Assembly (NCBI GenBank): GCA_900323505.1
Contig: OOIN01000043.1
Span: forward strand, 930,001-994,000
DNA length: 64,000 nt
Direction of reading: 5' to 3'
Origin: Ustilago trichophora
Taxonomy: Eukaryota > Basidiomycota > Ustilaginomycetes > Ustilaginales > Ustilaginaceae
The position numbers were made by a program, and so were the translations under genes. The notes under the pieces were generated by a model, which searched no databases, was not told the DNA's origin, and was given only the letters and a program-made list of their open reading frames with translations. Below, in pieces: positions 53,503-63,720 of the stretch. Each line of letters starts with the position of its first letter. The stretch's first letter is position 1.

Positions 53503-56500
53503 ATGAGCATCATCTCGGTTGACGCCCCAGCAATGCCTAACAAGGCCTCATCTGTCGTCACGCTAGCTGACACAACCTCAGCCCACCGCCACAACACGAC
53601 AATCACAAGGCTAACCGACAACCCTGCAGCCTCAGCCCTCCAAGTCCCAGGTCATGCCATCTACCTTCACGACCACCAAAGGCTCTCTGTGCTCTCGGTC
53701 AACATCGATGCCACAACCACCATCACAACTTCTCGAGCCATTCCATCACACCAACAACCATCATCACCCTCTGCGCAGCTGCCTGCCACTTCACTTCACC
53801 CTCCCTCACCCAATCGCTACCCTCATGCTTCCACATCCCAGCTCCACCCTCCCCAACCACCACCACCACCGTCATCATTCAACAACAACTCGTCTCGTTC
53901 CCGACCTCTCAGCCATGACCTTGGTCAAAAGGCACGCGATGCACTCAACGAATTTGGCCGTCTTGCCAGTCGCACGACCAGCGCAATCGAGAGGGCAAAC
54001 GGTGCTCAAACCCTAGCAACACTAGTCGACGCTCTCAACAACAACGCTTCTACATCACAAACCTGTCGAGCTCGTCATGCATCCCTCCAGCCTTCACCTC
54101 TTCACCATCCAGCTCCACCATCGTATCCCACCGCTTCTAACGCCGACAACACTTCGCGCCTCCATCTCGCTTCCGATGACGCCGTCGTCATCCGTTCTCG
54201 AGCAATTCGCAACTTTTCTCTCCTCCCGCAGCGAGACCCGCGCTTCGTATCACACACAGTACCTCTCAGAATCGAGAGCCGCGTTTCGAGCCCTGCCCCA
54301 CGCTCATCATTCATACCTTCCCCCGTCGAATTCATCGCAGAGCCCGCTGTGACAGTCAACAGTCCCACGTCGGCTTCATCGGTCCGTAGCACGTTTGACC
54401 CTACACGAATGCTGCTCAAACTACGACCTCCTGCTGAGCTCGCACGCGATTCATGGTCCCAATCTGCCGCGTTCCTCACCGCAAACAACGCTTCTCAGTA
54501 CGACACCGCCGAAGAGCATGCTATCAACCTTCGCTTCCGACTGCGCCTATGCGCAACTGGCACCACTCCTACTTCGCCTTCTTTTCCACGCACCGAACGA
54601 GGTGCACTTTCATCAGCAGAGCAACGTCGTGGTCAGGTCCTCTTCCTCTCTGCCGCATCACCCGACAAGCTCGCAGACGCAATCGAATCGCCCCAGTCCT
54701 CCATCGCTACCTCCGAACTTGCATCTCTCGAAGGGATCTCTCGTGTCGAGGTGGTACCTCCTACCAATTTCGGCTCGTCGACCGTGTCACGAGGTGCTCG
54801 CGACTGCGATTTCGATTGGACCTGGAAGTCTCTCACACGTACATCGCTTGGCAACGGCTCTCGATGTTGCTGTGCATTCGTCGAGATGCGTCCCGACGGC
54901 AAGACAGCTACGCTACTCGCAGCAATGTCGGTCTACATTGAGCTTCCTTCTCCTGTCGCAGCGCACAGCAGCTTACTCTCCTCTACGGACGCTCCGATGG
55001 TGTCCGAAGGCGGCCTGTCTCGGTCCGATTCGCTTGCGCTGATTGCCGCTCTCAACCTTGACCAAGATCTCTCCCCGCGTGCCGAGCCAAAGTCACTGAC
55101 TACGGTCTCTCGCGCTGTGTCAGGTGCAGGCGATCCCACTTTACCATCACAGCCACCGCAGCACGTCGAGCCTCTTCCCCTTCTCATCGACCGCACCGAG
55201 CTTGCACTTTCGGACCTCATCAACGATTCGCCCATCTTCCGCGCCGCTGTCGCCAACCTCGAGCGCAGGACCGCCTCGATGAAAAAGGCTTCCAAGACGG
55301 TCCTCAGAGCGGCTCAGGAAACTCGAACGCGCATACTGAGATTGATTGAGGCCGAGGAGGCCATGGATGCTGCATTCGAGAGTCTTGCCGTACTGGCACC
55401 CGAAACGCTCGGTCGTCTGCAAGACCAGTTCTTGCGTCACGCACGAGGTACAATCACACAGCATCGTAGGGAACAGGCAAAAGCCGTCGAGACGTGCATC
55501 GAGCGTCCGCTCACCCAAATCGCCGAACTCTGCCGTGTGGCGCAAGAGGGCTTCAAGCTGTTCGAGAACGAGTCCAAGACGTATTACTCTCAGACGCAAA
55601 AGTGGCTTGCCAACCGTTCTAACGCAGACGCACCGCCTACTGCTTTGGTAAACTACGATGGCCCATCTGCGTTCGCGCTCGAAAGGACACAGAAGCTGGA
55701 GCGCGCCGACGAGAAGCAAAAGTTGCGTGAGCTCCGCTTCGAGCAAGCCAGACTCGACCTCTATGCAATGCTGCAACGATTGCACGGCGGTAGAGCGGAA
55801 GCAAATCTCACCCAGTCCATTCTGCAGCTCTCTCAATGGCTTGCCGACTTGCCGAATGAGCCTTGTGGGCCTGATTGGACGTTGCAGGAGCAAAAGGCTG
55901 GTCTATCGTCCCTCGATGCTGGCCTTCGAGTTGCGCTCGACGACCATGCCTTGCAGTTGGGACAGATCGAAGCTCACTCACGTAGACTCGGTGACAAGAT
56001 TCGCTCCCTCGAGCATGCGCTTGGCAAAACAGCGGATGCAGATGCCGACATTGTTGGCGCGCATCGATTCGAGATGGAGCAAGAGGCACCTCAGCCACAA
56101 CCTACCAACGGCGCCGTCGCATCCAAAGCCCGCAAGTTCAAGTCCTTCCTCGGTGCCTTTGCTGCTGGCATCAACAACTCGCCTCTCAATCCCAGCAAGG
56201 GTGCCAGTCCGAACCCTGAGGCGGCCGAGTTCCACAAGCAGGGGGAGCTCTTTGCTGCAAATGGCAGCGAGCAGCTACACAAACGTCGCCTCTCATTGAA
56301 GCTCAAGAGCGATCGCGGGCCATCAGTGGACGCATACCCGTCATCACCCTCCAAATCGCAGGCGCCCTCCAGTTGGAGGAATCAGTACGACAACATGCCG
56401 TCCACCCCACGCAGAGGGAGTAAAGTGCAGGATTCCACTAGGATCAGGATCGATGACGCGCCCGATCAGCTCGCGGCTGGCTGGAGAGGTTCACCGAGTG

Positions 56501-58956
56501 CTGCTCGGACTGCTAGCGATGCAGCATCTTCTACAATGGCTGGTCAGGAGCAATGTGAGTTCAGAGATGCCGACAAAGGTCTTGGAATCTTTGCGCCGGT
56601 ATCGCCTACCACTGCTCGAGTGACGGACCGTGGAGCTGCGTTTAGCTCGGCCACGCCCAGCGCTATTCCAGGCAGCGAACGCAAGAAAGAAGGCGTACTT
56701 TGGGTCTCCACCAAGGCCATCACTGGTCCTGCTGGCGCCGATGCCCCTCGAGGCGTCAACCGTGCTGCCCATTGGCGAGAGTGCTGGGTGGTGCTCAGCG
56801 GTAGTGGTCAGATCTCCGAGTTTGCCGATTGGAAGAACGCCAAAGCGCTTGAGCCCACCAATCCGCTCATCGACCTTCGCTTTGCGACTGTTCGGGAAGC
56901 ACGCGGCGTAGATCGTCGTTTTGCCTTTGAGATCGTGACGCGCGACAGTCGTCGTTTCTTTCAAGCACCCGACGAAGACACGATGCGAGACTGGATGCGA
57001 GCCATCTCCAAGGCGATCGAGAGTCTGTTCAATGGTACGTCAAGTGTACGCAAGCTTGACAGAGCTGTTCGAGCTTCCCCCTTCCGCAACCTGGACCCGG
57101 CACAGCGAGCAGGTACCTTTGACGAGAATGAAGAGGAGCCAGGTGCGGGAGAAGGCAACGACTTTGCTGTGCGCAGGCTCCTCGATCGCACAGGGAAAGG
57201 TTTCAGCCAGAGCATGACGGATTTGTCGGCGTCCGCAAAGGCTCAGGGTGGCGATCGTAAGGATCAACCAAAGCTCGGTGGCCATCTTGCCACTCTTTCG
57301 GAAAGCCATGCGGAGTCGTCGGCTCGATCGTCCAAGCGAAGGTCGAGACACGAGCGCGGCATCTCGAACAAGACACCCATTTCAGGCTACCTTGGAGCTG
57401 GCGGTCTTGGGCTTTCATCAGCAGATGCGGCTGCACTACACGGTCGTGACGGAACGGGAATCAGCGACGACGGGTCAACCTCATCCATGTCTGCCCATGG
57501 AGAGCCTGAGACCGAGTTTGACCGACAGATCGAAGCGGTCATCCACAGAAGCTATGGCTCCCACGACGACACCAGCAATTCTGGATTCTCGCACAACTCG
57601 GCAAACCACGGCGTCGACGAGATGGGCAAGCTCAAAGGCAGTTCTGCGACTTCCAGTGGCCCGGCGAGAGACACCTCCTCAACGCTTTCGTCGAAAGGAC
57701 GCAGCGCTGTCAATGGCAGCGTGGCCAGCACGGCCACCAGCACCAAAATGTCGCGTTCTGCCGAGGTTGCAGCCATCTCCCGTCAACCCGAGAATCGACG
57801 CTGCGCAGATTGCCAAGACGGCGATCCACGCTGGGCTTCGTGGATGCTTGCCAACGAGCCATGCTGTATTTTCATCTGCATTGGCTGCTCGGGAGTGCAT
57901 CGATCGCTGGGAGTGCACATTTCCAAAGTCAAGTCGGTCGATCTGGATGACTGGACCGAGGAACAAGTGCAAGCTGCTAGGGATTGGGGCAATGATCGTG
58001 CCAATGCAATGTGGGAGCATTCGAAACCAGCTGGTTTGCTTCCATCGCCTGGAGACCGAAAAGACTTTTGGCGGATCAAGTATGTCGAGCAGAAGTGGAA
58101 GGCTCCGCAAGCGGTGCGAGAGGAGGCAACTCCGTCTGTTTCTCGTACGGATCCGGTGGTTGCCGTCGGTGAGGATGTGGATGCTACGCCGACGCGAAGG
58201 TCTATGCCCATGGTCGATGCTATGGAAGCCGTTGTTTCGCCAGACAGGAAAGGCCAGAGTCATGCCAAGAGTATTGGCCTGCGGATCACACCAGGAGATG
58301 CACCGGTTCTTCCTATCAAGCTCGTAGAGGGTCTTGGGTCACCTCGACCCAATGGTCCGCGTCCGTTGCCGAATCGACGATCAGTGTCGATGCAATCGGT
58401 ACCCACCAATTCACCTCCACATTCGCCAGTTGGACCAGAACAGCTGTGTAGCATCGATGCAGGTCTCAGCAGAAGCCCTGTCTCGCCCAGCAAACGGGAT
58501 CCGTTTCCCCATCGTTCAGATGCTGATCGCGATGACGACCTCGCACCCACAGCTCGCTTTGCCATCCCTCGCATAGCCACCAACGGAAGCCCTCAAAACC
58601 CAACCTCACACATCCCCACCTCAACCTCCGTCCCCCATCTGACAGGCATGCCCACCCCTCATGTTAGCAAAGCAATGCTAGCCGCCCGTGCAGACCCTCG
58701 CCTCTTCCCTCCGCCATGCTCAACCCAAACTTTGAAGGAATCACCGGCATCAGCATCCTCCCCACCATCTTCTTACTTTGTTAGCAACCTAGCTGGACCT
58801 TCCCCTAGCCCGATCTTCTTTGAGAATGGTCGTACGGGACGAGGTGAGGATGTGTCCTCTGACACGGATACTGACACGGATGACGCGGAGGGAGAAGACA
58901 GTTCGTCCTTGGTCAATGTTCATCCTCCGGCTAGATTCGACGCTTTTTCTAGTTGA
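53503..58956 (+). CDS. BAR-PH-ArfGAP protein, 1817 aa
   Basis: A GTPase-activating protein for Arf GTPases, acting in membrane trafficking. Single exon from the ATG at 53503. Residues 1-300 are Ser/Pro/His-rich and disordered; about 300-490 may be an extra folded region. A long helical region from about 566 to 850 (SPIFRAAVANLERRTASMKKASK and onward) fits a BAR membrane-curving domain. A PH domain spans about 1061-1180 (KEGVLWVSTK to DWMRAISKAIES). The ArfGAP zinc finger is at 1434-1462 with C1434, C1437, C1459 and C1462, then the arginine-finger block GCSGVHRSLGVHISKVKSVDLD. The Cys spacing CX2C-X21-CX2C has about five residues more than the usual X16, around ANEPCC. The order matches ACAP-type and S. 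pombe centaurin-like proteins, while the finger resembles yeast Age2. Tail disordered. Confidence 0.9.
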   Translation: MSIISVDAPAMPNKASSVVTLADTTSAHRHNTTITRLTDNPAASALQVPGHAIYLHDHQRLSVLSVNIDATTTITTSRAIPSHQQPSSPSAQLPATSLHPPSPNRYPHASTSQLHPPQPPPPPSSFNNNSSRSRPLSHDLGQKARDALNEFGRLASRTTSAIERANGAQTLATLVDALNNNASTSQTCRARHASLQPSPLHHPAPPSYPTASNADNTSRLHLASDDAVVIRSRAIRNFSLLPQRDPRFVSHTVPLRIESRVSSPAPRSSFIPSPVEFIAEPAVTVNSPTSASSVRSTFDPTRMLLKLRPPAELARDSWSQSAAFLTANNASQYDTAEEHAINLRFRLRLCATGTTPTSPSFPRTERGALSSAEQRRGQVLFLSAASPDKLADAIESPQSSIATSELASLEGISRVEVVPPTNFGSSTVSRGARDCDFDWTWKSLTRTSLGNGSRCCCAFVEMRPDGKTATLLAAMSVYIELPSPVAAHSSLLSSTDAPMVSEGGLSRSDSLALIAALNLDQDLSPRAEPKSLTTVSRAVSGAGDPTLPSQPPQHVEPLPLLIDRTELALSDLINDSPIFRAAVANLERRTASMKKASKTVLRAAQETRTRILRLIEAEEAMDAAFESLAVLAPETLGRLQDQFLRHARGTITQHRREQAKAVETCIERPLTQIAELCRVAQEGFKLFENESKTYYSQTQKWLANRSNADAPPTALVNYDGPSAFALERTQKLERADEKQKLRELRFEQARLDLYAMLQRLHGGRAEANLTQSILQLSQWLADLPNEPCGPDWTLQEQKAGLSSLDAGLRVALDDHALQLGQIEAHSRRLGDKIRSLEHALGKTADADADIVGAHRFEMEQEAPQPQPTNGAVASKARKFKSFLGAFAAGINNSPLNPSKGASPNPEAAEFHKQGELFAANGSEQLHKRRLSLKLKSDRGPSVDAYPSSPSKSQAPSSWRNQYDNMPSTPRRGSKVQDSTRIRIDDAPDQLAAGWRGSPSAARTASDAASSTMAGQEQCEFRDADKGLGIFAPVSPTTARVTDRGAAFSSATPSAIPGSERKKEGVLWVSTKAITGPAGADAPRGVNRAAHWRECWVVLSGSGQISEFADWKNAKALEPTNPLIDLRFATVREARGVDRRFAFEIVTRDSRRFFQAPDEDTMRDWMRAISKAIESLFNGTSSVRKLDRAVRASPFRNLDPAQRAGTFDENEEEPGAGEGNDFAVRRLLDRTGKGFSQSMTDLSASAKAQGGDRKDQPKLGGHLATLSESHAESSARSSKRRSRHERGISNKTPISGYLGAGGLGLSSADAAALHGRDGTGISDDGSTSSMSAHGEPETEFDRQIEAVIHRSYGSHDDTSNSGFSHNSANHGVDEMGKLKGSSATSSGPARDTSSTLSSKGRSAVNGSVASTATSTKMSRSAEVAAISRQPENRRCADCQDGDPRWASWMLANEPCCIFICIGCSGVHRSLGVHISKVKSVDLDDWTEEQVQAARDWGNDRANAMWEHSKPAGLLPSPGDRKDFWRIKYVEQKWKAPQAVREEATPSVSRTDPVVAVGEDVDATPTRRSMPMVDAMEAVVSPDRKGQSHAKSIGLRITPGDAPVLPIKLVEGLGSPRPNGPRPLPNRRSVSMQSVPTNSPPHSPVGPEQLCSIDAGLSRSPVSPSKRDPFPHRSDADRDDDLAPTARFAIPRIATNGSPQNPTSHIPTSTSVPHLTGMPTPHVSKAMLAARADPRLFPPPCSTQTLKESPASASSPPSSYFVSNLAGPSPSPIFFENGRTGRGEDVSSDTDTDTDDAEGEDSSSLVNVHPPARFDAFSS

Positions 58957-59626
58957 CCCAAAACGAACGCACACACACACACACACGGCAAGATGAAACC
59001 CCCCAACATCCCATTTTTCATTCTTGTCGTCGTACGAGATACCCCCCTTTTTTGGCAGTTTGCACCCCTTGTATACCCATTCAATCTCACTCTTGCTGAT
59101 GCAGCAGTGTAATTGCACACTTTTAGTTTGAGACACTTTGTTTGGGTGAATGCATGGGATGGTATGCATTCTTTGAGTGGGTCAGAGGTGTACTGCTCGT
59201 GTGTTGGACGATGTTGCTGCTGCACGTTTTGAGGCTGTGTGCGAGGTTTCGCTTCGTTACAACCAAACACTTTTTCCATTCATCACAAACCCAAACACAC
59301 ATACAGTACACAAGCTGCATGCCAAAGATGAAGATTTTCTTGGCTTGGTGCAAACATCTCGACTCGTTTTGGTTGCTATCGAATGAAAGGTAACAGTTTG
59401 AATTACATAACATGCGTTGGCTCTCCATTTTGCTACGTGATGCGGGAACTCAGCATGACAGATCGACTCTTTAGGCTTGTCCATGTGTAAGCATTGGTAC
59501 AGTCTTCGAATTCGAGCTCAATGTAGTTGCAGTTGACAGCTTGACTTGTACGATTCTCGCCTACCACCCTTGGTACGTGGTCTAATGTTTGGGGTGAAAA
59601 TCTTGATGAGTTGTATCTTGGTTCTA
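58957..59626. other. Convergent 3' intergenic region
   Basis: Between the ArfGAP gene (+) and the tRNA synthetase gene (-). It has an AC run at about 58969-58987 right after the stop codon. No gene seen. Confidence 0.6.
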
Positions 59627-61411
59627 TTACGTGGTCAACAGACCCTCCTCTACTGCCGTTTGAGCAGCCTCCAACCTGCCCAGACTCTCGTCTCGACCCA
59701 AGAACAACAACAGATCCGCCAAAGGTGCGCCTCTCTCCCTTGCACTGATGGCAAATCTCAACGGAGCCAACACTGCCGCTTTCTTGACTTTGGTCTTTGC
59801 ACTTTTGACTTCCTTTGCATCCGGTGGTGGTGCAGAAAAGGCGTCCGAGAGGATCTTTGGGAGTTTGGAGATGATTTCGTGAATGCTCTCCCTCGTCCAA
59901 GCTTCTCGAGCGAGGTTGGTGAATAGCGAATGTGCTTCCGAAACGGCAGAGTTGAAGTGGGTGTGGATGAGGGCGTTTTTGGAGAACAAGGCTCGTGCTT
60001 CCGATTGGGAGAAATCGGCAGCGCGGAATAGAGGTCTTGCCGAATCGGGAATGTCGTACAGCGTTGCTGAAGTACCCTTTGTCAACAAGATCACGTTCTC
60101 AACGAGTTCCGAGTCGGATGAAAAACGTTGTGCAGCTTCAGGAAACGCTTCCGACAGCTTGGGTGTGATCTTGGCAACCAATTCGTCCCTCCCACCATAG
60201 CGTGACTTGTCTTCGAGCTTCAACGCAACATGTCTCGCGTTGAGATAGTACAGCTTGGACATATCCACCGTCGCTCGACTCCGGTTGACATGCGAAATGT
60301 CAAAGCCTCGAATCATCTCTGCCATGGTTAAAACGTCCAATGCTGTCGAATCTTGCTCCGTCTGTCCATTCTTTCCAGAATCTCCGCCGCGGCTCGAGGA
60401 ATGTTGGTGATACGCAAGGTTGTTGTACCCCATCAGACCCAAAAAGTTATTCAACGCCTCGGGTTCAAATCCTCTATCTCTATAGCTCTCCACCTTGACA
60501 TCACCGGTACGCTTGCTGAGCTTTGTACCATCGGCATTGACGAGCAGCGGCAGATGGGCGAAATGGGGCGGAGTGAGTCCCAACGCCCGGTAGAGCCAGA
60601 TATGTTTCGGTAAGCTCGGAAGCCATTCTTCCCCCCTCAGAACGTGGGTGATGCCCATCTCGTGATCATCGACCACGTTGGCTAGATGGTAGGTGGGCCA
60701 ACCGTTGGATTTGAGCAGGATGGGGTCTTCGGTGCCGTGTTTGTGCGGGTCGGCGGGGAAGTGCAAATGCCCGTAGACTAGGTCGCTGTGGTCGAGGCTG
60801 GTTGAAGGGGCGCGGAGACGGACGACGTATGGTTTGTTGAGGGAAATGAGATGTTTGGCTTCTGCTTCGGTGGGAGGGATGTAGTTGTCTCTCAAGGGGA
60901 CGTTTTTGCCCCTTGTTGAGACCTCTTCGTTTGGATTCGAGGTCGACTCGGCGCGGAAGTCGCGGTACGCTTTCCCGGCGGCGATCAGTCGCTCAGCGTA
61001 GGAGCGATACAGGTCTAACCGCTCGCTCTGCACATACGGCCCATGCGAACCAGCAGCAGAGGGCCCCTCATCATAGTCCAGCTTGGCCCATTCGAGCGTG
61101 TGTTGCAGGGCAGAGACGCTGCCAGGAACGAGTCGCGTTTGGTCGGTATCTTCGATACGGAGGATCCATTTTGCTCCCAAAGCGCGCGCGTAGAGGTGGT
61201 TGAACAGCGCCGTTCGCAATCCGCCCAGGTGCAGATAGCCTGTGGGGGAAGGGGCGAAACGGAGGCGGGCTGGCTTGGCTGCTGAGGAGGAGGAGGAGGA
61301 GGAGGAGGTGGTGGTGGTGGTGGTGGACGCGGTTGAGGCTGTGTTGGTTGAGTAGAGGCGGCGGTTGTGGGCGGCGGATAGGTACCTTCTGCTTGCTCTC
61401 GAGGCCGACAT
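59627..61411 (-). CDS. MSE1: Mitochondrial glutamyl-tRNA synthetase, 594 aa
   Basis: A class I aminoacyl-tRNA synthetase charging mitochondrial tRNA with glutamate. The frame is open to a TTG at 61429, but the ATG at 61411 (MSASRASRRYL) begins an Arg/Ser/Thr-rich mitochondrial presequence of about 45 residues. Part of that presequence (residues 30-43) is encoded by trinucleotide repeats at 61285-61328. The catalytic domain opens with FAPSPTGYLHLGG (HIGH-type motif at 61-64) and has LRIEDTDQTR, the WPTYHLANVVDDHEMGITHVLRGEEW block and KLSKR at 297-301 (KMSKS type). This is the discriminating bacterial-type GluRS, not GlnRS. The C-terminal anticodon-binding part is helical. Shares a short divergent promoter with RFT1. 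Confidence 0.95.
   Translation of the reverse strand: MSASRASRRYLSAAHNRRLYSTNTASTASTTTTTTSSSSSSSSAAKPARLRFAPSPTGYLHLGGLRTALFNHLYARALGAKWILRIEDTDQTRLVPGSVSALQHTLEWAKLDYDEGPSAAGSHGPYVQSERLDLYRSYAERLIAAGKAYRDFRAESTSNPNEEVSTRGKNVPLRDNYIPPTEAEAKHLISLNKPYVVRLRAPSTSLDHSDLVYGHLHFPADPHKHGTEDPILLKSNGWPTYHLANVVDDHEMGITHVLRGEEWLPSLPKHIWLYRALGLTPPHFAHLPLLVNADGTKLSKRTGDVKVESYRDRGFEPEALNNFLGLMGYNNLAYHQHSSSRGGDSGKNGQTEQDSTALDVLTMAEMIRGFDISHVNRSRATVDMSKLYYLNARHVALKLEDKSRYGGRDELVAKITPKLSEAFPEAAQRFSSDSELVENVILLTKGTSATLYDIPDSARPLFRAADFSQSEARALFSKNALIHTHFNSAVSEAHSLFTNLAREAWTRESIHEIISKLPKILSDAFSAPPPDAKEVKSAKTKVKKAAVLAPLRFAISARERGAPLADLLLFLGRDESLGRLEAAQTAVEEGLLTT
61285..61328. repeat. GAG and GTG trinucleotide repeats, coding
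   Basis: GAG then GTG triplet runs on the plus strand, encoding Ser and Thr runs in the presequence of the mitochondrial GluRS. Triplet units leave frame unchanged. Confidence 0.9.
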
Positions 61412-61718
61412 CGTGGGCAATGCCTCCAAGGATGATGGAAGGCAGCAAGTTGAGGACGAGGACGAAGCGAAGGACAGGTTGCACGGCAGAAAAAAAGGGT
61501 GCAGCCCAATTCCGACTTCCGTAAGCTCCTGCCACGCGAAGCCTCCACACCTTACCTGCCAAGTGTTGGTTTGCGCACAATCTCACTTGACTTCCACCCA
61601 TCACGGTCACCGTGGACGATCCCTTCACCTTGCTACGGTCAAGCCAGTTGGGGCTCGCAAATGAACCTGCATCACGCTCCTCCCCCGACGCAGCTCGGCT
61701 TGCTAAACAGCTAGCAGC
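61412..61718. promoter_or_regulatory. Divergent promoter of MSE1 and RFT1
   Basis: Only 307 bases separate the two ATGs, so both leaders and promoters must fit in it. No TATA-like element stands out. Confidence 0.7.
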
Positions 61719-63611
61719 ATGGTCAAAGCGCATTCGAATGGCGAAGCTGCACCCGCAGCTTCAGCTTCAGCGTCGACTCTCATCCTCCTCCAAGTGTCAG
61801 CTCGAGCGCTTACCTTTGTCCTCAATCAGCTTCTTGTCCGCCTGGTCTCACCCAGCATATTCGGCCTTGCGAACATCCAGCTCGAACTGCTTCTTTCTAC
61901 CATTCTTTTCCTCTCTCGAGATGGATTTCGAACGATTCTCATCCGCACCGAGCCTGCCTCTACCCAGGATGCCACCAAATCTGCGAGTTCTGCGCAAACA
62001 GGCCCAAGAAAAGGCACCACCAACTCGATCCACAACATTTCGCTCATCCCCATCCCGCTCGGGTTCACCTTCACACTCGTAGCATCCACCGTGTACGCGA
62101 TCTTTATCTCCCCCACGTCGACGCACTCTATGCCTACCTTCCACGCCAGTATCTTTCTCTACGCGATAGGAGCACTGGCCGAGCTAGCATACGAACCGCT
62201 ACTCATACGCGCTGTGCGACTCGGTCAGCCTGCTCTGAGGGTCAAAGCCGAGGGCACAGCCGTGTTCGTCAAGGTCATCAGCACGATTGCGACCATTCTG
62301 GTCCTGCCCAAGTGGTCTACAGCGCCATCGTACCTACAAGCCATCCTGAAGGATGAGAAGGCAGTTGCACTTCTTGCCTTTGGAATCGGACAAGCGAGCT
62401 TCGGATCGACCATGCTCGCCGTGCATCTCTCTCATTTTGTAGCACGCTACGGGATCGGTCAGACGCTGGACTTGTACATCCCTCGACCCGAGACCGTCAC
62501 GCGCAAGGATGCAGCGAAAACGGAGACGGCATGGATCGATCGCCCGACCATGTCGCTCTGCGTGGCAATGTCACAGCAAGCGATCCTGAAGCATGCCCTG
62601 ACGGAGGCGGACAAATTTGCAGTGGCCAAATACGCCAGCTTGGAAGACCAGGGTGGCTACGCCCTCGCTTCGAACTATGGCTCCCTTGTGGCGCGCATCC
62701 TCTTCCAGCCCGTCGAGGAGACGAGTCGCATCGTGTTCAGCTCTGAACTCGCCGCTTTGGACCCGGAATCAGCAGAGTATGAGAAAGCAAAGAGCAACGC
62801 GAACAATGCAACACTAGCCAGAGTCAGCGGGATGCTATCCGCAATGTTTAGGCTGCACTTGTTGCTAGCGTGCGTCATGACGACGTTCGGCGGGCCACTC
62901 AGTACTGCATTTCTGTACATCATGGCGGGACCATTGTGGGCGCTCAAAACCTCGGCACCTGCCATCTTGGCCGCATACACGTTCTACCTTCCGATCATGG
63001 GGATCAATGGTATTGTCGAGGGCTTCCTCCAATCCGTGGCCAGCCAAAGACAAGTCTCGCAGTACAGCAAAATATTGATGACCGCCAGTGCCGGCTTTGT
63101 TGCCGCCCTTGCGGCTAGTAATGCCCTTGTGGAGCGCACCAACCTTGCAGATTCCTTTCTGGCCAAGACGGGCCTCGTGTGGGCCAACGCACTCAGTCTG
63201 TCGGTGCGGGCTGGATGGTGCTGGTCTTTCCTGTTGGCGTATTTCAAGCTCGCCACATCTGAAGCCAGTATTGTGGATCAAATCAAGCCATCAGCAGCAC
63301 TTCCTTCCCGGCTAACAATCGCACTGTTCGCCATCATCGCCTTCATCCTTCGCGCAGGCGTGCCGAGGATCATGCCGACAACAGCCGAACTGCTTCTCAG
63401 CTCCACAGCATCACAGCTAGGCTCTCGTGCAGTGCGAGTGCAGGCCATCCGCTCGCTGCTGCCCACACTTGCGCTCGCTGGCGGATGCCTCGGCGCAGTA
63501 CTCGGCAGCATACTCTTGTTCGAGCGAAAGGCATTGCTTGGAGCACTTCGCTCCCTCGCGAGTCGCCGCAGTACTCCCACACAGACAAGAGAAACACGAA
63601 AGATGCAATAG
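61719..63611 (+). CDS. RFT1: RFT1-family oligosaccharide-dolichol ER membrane protein, 630 aa
   Basis: An ER polytopic protein needed for N-glycosylation; it has been proposed to flip Man5GlcNAc2-PP-dolichol across the membrane, although direct flipping is disputed. The N-terminal block (LILLQVSARALTFVLNQLLVRLVSPSIFGLANIQLELL) and the SRDGFRTILIR motif are typical of RFT1. About a dozen hydrophobic segments follow, with HALTEADKFAVAKYASLEDQGGYALASNYGSLVARILFQPVEE in the middle matching the conserved RFT1 core. At 630 residues it is longer than yeast Rft1 (574), through an N-terminal loop and small insertions. Single exon from the ATG at 61719. Confidence 0.93.
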   Translation: MVKAHSNGEAAPAASASASTLILLQVSARALTFVLNQLLVRLVSPSIFGLANIQLELLLSTILFLSRDGFRTILIRTEPASTQDATKSASSAQTGPRKGTTNSIHNISLIPIPLGFTFTLVASTVYAIFISPTSTHSMPTFHASIFLYAIGALAELAYEPLLIRAVRLGQPALRVKAEGTAVFVKVISTIATILVLPKWSTAPSYLQAILKDEKAVALLAFGIGQASFGSTMLAVHLSHFVARYGIGQTLDLYIPRPETVTRKDAAKTETAWIDRPTMSLCVAMSQQAILKHALTEADKFAVAKYASLEDQGGYALASNYGSLVARILFQPVEETSRIVFSSELAALDPESAEYEKAKSNANNATLARVSGMLSAMFRLHLLLACVMTTFGGPLSTAFLYIMAGPLWALKTSAPAILAAYTFYLPIMGINGIVEGFLQSVASQRQVSQYSKILMTASAGFVAALAASNALVERTNLADSFLAKTGLVWANALSLSVRAGWCWSFLLAYFKLATSEASIVDQIKPSAALPSRLTIALFAIIAFILRAGVPRIMPTTAELLLSSTASQLGSRAVRVQAIRSLLPTLALAGGCLGAVLGSILLFERKALLGALRSLASRRSTPTQTRETRKMQ

Positions 63612-63720
63612 ACGATGACAATGACATGTATTGAGCCGCAACAAGTACAATCAGACTTGACAAACAAAACAACAACATTCTCTTCTAGTACCGATACCAA
63701 CCTTGCGCGCTTTCGCTTTC

